Shown: piece by piece, positions 33,987 through 35,855 of the stretch
Position numbering within the stretch: the stretch's first letter is position 1
Layout of the letters: each line of letters starts with the position of its first letter
From: CAYJAZ01 sp964371865
Lineage (GTDB): Bacteria > Desulfobacterota > Desulfovibrionia > Desulfovibrionales > Desulfovibrionaceae
Reading direction: 5' to 3'
NCBI GenBank assembly: GCA_964371865.1
Contig: CAYJOR010000026.1
Span: 1-35,855, forward strand
DNA: 35,855 nt
Translations under genes and position numbers: made by a program
Notes under the pieces: model-generated
What the model was told of the DNA's origin: nothing
The model's input: only the letters and a program-made list of their open reading frames with translations
Databases searched by the model: none

Positions 33987-34067
33987 GGATATGTTTCAAA
34001 ATTAGAGATTTTATGGAATTTTTAGGCAAAAAAACGCAAAAGAATGAATTTAGAAACCTACCCTAAT
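33987..34067. repeat. Repeat family A, internally deleted copy
   Basis: GGATATGTTTCAAAATTAGA at the left and GAATTTAGAAACCTACCCTA at the right (34046-34065) are inverted ends of the family seen at 24816-24970. The inner GGAATTTTTAGGCAAAAAAA and CGCAAAAGAAT match that copy, but ~75 bases of its centre are absent. The right end covers the stop codon of the gene at 34063. Confidence 0.65.
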
Positions 34068-35445
34068 CAAAGAAGTAAATCTTTCTGTTTATCCTATAGT
34101 ATTCACGAATTGTATTTTCAGCACAATCTAAATCATGAGCAAAGACAAAGAAGTTCCTCTCCCAGATTCGGTGCATAGACTCAAGTTGGGCAATCTCTTC
34201 TATATTAGCATCGGGATTTTCAGGCATAAGAAATTTGATAAGCGATAAAGGTGAGTCCAAAATTACATTTTTTACATCTGCCGATTTTTTAATATAAGGA
34301 AGATGCTCCAGCAATTCATCAAGGTTTCCCCATGTAGTTTCAAAAGGTAAAGTTCTTTCTGCAGTGCAAGGGTCTGACAAAAATTCATCATACCAATTTA
34401 ATAATGCTTCATATTCATCATTGCTCGGCATTTCTAAAAAAGTGTAATCCTCTAAAATCTTAGTTTGAATAAGAGGAGTTGACCTTTCTTTTTGAAGTTT
34501 GTTTCCTCGTTCGTAAGCTTTTTGAAATCTGTCACCATTTTTTTCATTATAATTATGGAAATGACAGAGAATTTTGTTTTTATTTCCTGCAAAACTTATA
34601 GGAACATAGCGCCAACAAATTTTGCACTGTTGGTAGACAGCTAAATCTTTTTTTGTGTTATTTTTTCTAAAGTTTGTAAGTGTTATCAATACAGAATAGA
34701 GATGATTAAGGTTTTCTTCAAATGCGCTATTGAGCTTAATGAAAAATACTACTTCTTCAAACGGCTTACTAAGTGGCAAAAAATTATGTATTACAATTTT
34801 TTCTTTTTTTATATAACCTCTAACCAATGTGCGAAGCTCTTTAGTGCTTTCAAAATTATTAATGATATAATCTGCAAGCTCTGCTTTAGAAATAAGATTT
34901 ACATTCTTTTCTAAAGAAAGTTTGTAGTTTATTGCAGCAAGAATGATTTCGAGATACTCTTGATTTTGTGGATACTTTGTAGGCAAAGCTGTTTTTATAA
35001 ATGTGAGTAACTCATCTCTACTTGTAGGTTTTGCGGAAGGTGGTTTTGCGGAAGGAGGTTCTGCAAGATAACAATTTTTACAAAGAAATTGCCATATATT
35101 AACGTAGCCTCGACCATCGAGTTTATAGAATAATTCTCTTTCAAAGTCTGACGTATGGAAGTCAAAAAATCTTTCTTCTTGGTCAGCTCTTTTTTGGAGA
35201 GCTAATAAAAGTTGAGAAAATACTTTAGCATCGATTAAAGTATTAAAATCAGATTTGACAGCATTATATAATTCTTTCCAATCTTGATAATTTTGAAAGA
35301 TAGATACAGAATATGGAGTTCCAAAATAGCTTTGGGTAAGCGTGTTGTAAACTAAAGTAGCTTTTGTAAGATTACTATTTTCGACTGTGTTTTGAAACCG
35401 TTGTAAATCTTCAAGGTCATCTGAGTATAAGAGTGAAGAACTCAT
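34063..35445 (-). CDS. Unknown mobile-element protein with CCCH-type zinc motif
   Basis: 460 residues, no recognised family. No signal peptide or membrane segment, so it is cytoplasmic. A CxxC (LCKNC, residues 122-125) precedes a small tandem repeat (PPSAK twice, ~130-139). A second metal-like site is Cys274-x2-Cys277-x16-Cys294-x2-His297 (QQCKICWRYV to ILCHFHNYN). Aromatic and acidic residues dominate the C-terminus (NRKIYFFD). AAGGAG lies about 10 bases before the ATG. The gene is divergent from the AlpA-like gene by ~80 bases and lies between it and oriT, so it is probably part of the mobile element. A DNA-binding or regulatory role is possible. Confidence 0.7.
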   Translation of the reverse strand: MSSSLLYSDDLEDLQRFQNTVENSNLTKATLVYNTLTQSYFGTPYSVSIFQNYQDWKELYNAVKSDFNTLIDAKVFSQLLLALQKRADQEERFFDFHTSDFERELFYKLDGRGYVNIWQFLCKNCYLAEPPSAKPPSAKPTSRDELLTFIKTALPTKYPQNQEYLEIILAAINYKLSLEKNVNLISKAELADYIINNFESTKELRTLVRGYIKKEKIVIHNFLPLSKPFEEVVFFIKLNSAFEENLNHLYSVLITLTNFRKNNTKKDLAVYQQCKICWRYVPISFAGNKNKILCHFHNYNEKNGDRFQKAYERGNKLQKERSTPLIQTKILEDYTFLEMPSNDEYEALLNWYDEFLSDPCTAERTLPFETTWGNLDELLEHLPYIKKSADVKNVILDSPLSLIKFLMPENPDANIEEIAQLESMHRIWERNFFVFAHDLDCAENTIREYYRINRKIYFFD

Positions 35446-35524
35446 AAAGGTGCAACTCCTTTAGCCTCTTTTAGGTTTTAGTTATGATAAATTTGTGTCA
35501 TATAAAAAAATATGTGGAGGATAT

Positions 35525-35743
35525 ATGACGTATATACCAAAAATAGAAAATTTACTAACATTTCAAGAAGTAGCTGATATCCTTAGAATTAATCGTTCAT
35601 CTGTTTCTAGACTTACTAAAGGAAAAATGCTAAGCTATATTAAAGTTGGAGGAAGAAAACTTGTTGCTGAACAAGATCTTTTAGCCTTCCTTGACAAGCA
35701 AAGAGTGAAAAGCGATGAACCTAGTGGCCGTATTGGAGAATAA
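35525..35743 (+). CDS. AlpA/excisionase-like helix-turn-helix protein
   Basis: 72 residues from the ATG at 35525, four bases after GTGGAGG. LLTFQEVADILRINRSSVSR followed by KGKMLSYIKVGGRKLVAEQD is the MerR-like HTH_17 fold of excisionases and AlpA regulators: helix, turn, recognition helix, then a wing that ends in a positively charged edge. These proteins bend DNA for excision or regulate integrase. An integrase-like start follows two bases after its stop, which is the classic order xis-int in integrative elements. Confidence 0.85.
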   Translation: MTYIPKIENLLTFQEVADILRINRSSVSRLTKGKMLSYIKVGGRKLVAEQDLLAFLDKQRVKSDEPSGRIGE

Positions 35744-35745
35744 CT

Positions 35746-35841
35746 ATGGCTACAGTTACAATACAAAAAAGAAAAAAGCAAGACGGCACAATGAGCTATC
35801 CAGGGCAAACGCATCTAAATTTGTTTGACTTGTTTTCCTAA
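35746..35841 (+). pseudogene. Integrase N-terminal fragment, cut by an early stop
   Basis: ATG at 35746, two bases after the xis-like stop, encodes MATVTIQKRKKQDGTMSY, the N-terminal SAM-like/Arm start common in tyrosine integrases (KRKxxDGTxSYR). After SYPG the reading is unlike the family and stops at 35839-35841. Either a frameshift has broken the gene, or the integrase is truncated. The window ends 14 bases later, so a continued frame cannot be checked. Confidence 0.55.
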
Positions 35842-35855
35842 AAATAGCATAAGAG

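Overview
The window is low-GC DNA from a Gram-negative anaerobe. Two features point to a relative of Desulfovibrio or Bilophila (Desulfovibrionaceae): a two-domain molybdenum aldehyde oxidoreductase that follows the Desulfovibrio gigas Mop pattern, including matching cysteine positions, and a large outer-membrane autotransporter-type adhesin with an extended signal region. The ferredoxin-linked 2-oxoacid oxidoreductase with an ADP-forming acyl-CoA synthetase fits an anaerobe. The taxon is an inference; no rRNA is present.

Layout. 1-4139 (minus): N-terminal 1379 codons of a giant repetitive adhesin running off the left edge. 4140-4494: a divergent promoter region with two CRP/FNR-type palindromes. 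4495-9018 (plus): three exported proteins in a row, a beta-helix protein and two of unknown function. 9.0-11.7 kb: a graveyard of mobile DNA, with a relaxase fragment carrying a ~310 bp internal deletion, a frameshifted tyrosine-recombinase fragment, a tRNA-Asn 3' half (a likely attachment site), two copies of a ~128 bp repeat and an intact RelB/YoeB-type toxin-antitoxin pair.

11.7-32.0 kb: a catabolic region. It holds an IclR regulator; an ADP-forming acyl-CoA synthetase; a four-subunit 2-oxoacid:ferredoxin oxidoreductase (overlapping genes, one operon); a BCCT transporter; a galactonate-dehydratase-like enolase-superfamily enzyme; an EamA transporter; a LarA-like racemase; an MFS carrier with an in-frame TGA; an iron-dependent alcohol dehydrogenase; an AiiA-like lactonase; a NIF3/PII-like protein with an eroded metal site; and the Mop-type aldehyde oxidoreductase. 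A coherent reading is: lactone opening and hydroxyacid epimerisation, dehydration to a 2-oxoacid, ferredoxin-coupled oxidation to an acyl-CoA, and ATP formation, with alcohol and aldehyde oxidation as side steps. The substrate cannot be read from the sequence.

32.0-35.9 kb: a mobilization module. A MOBQ-type relaxase has its oriT (hairpin plus a TAAGTGCGCCCT nic-like core) just upstream, a coiled-coil gene nested in another frame inside it, and a C-terminal HsdR_N-like nuclease domain in the same frame. Then come an unknown CCCH-type protein, an AlpA/excisionase-like HTH gene and the start of an integrase-like ORF that is cut short. Two families of small palindromic repeats punctuate the intergenic spaces. 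One possibility is that everything from the tRNA-Asn half at 10.1 kb to beyond the right edge is one integrative mobilizable island carrying the catabolic genes.
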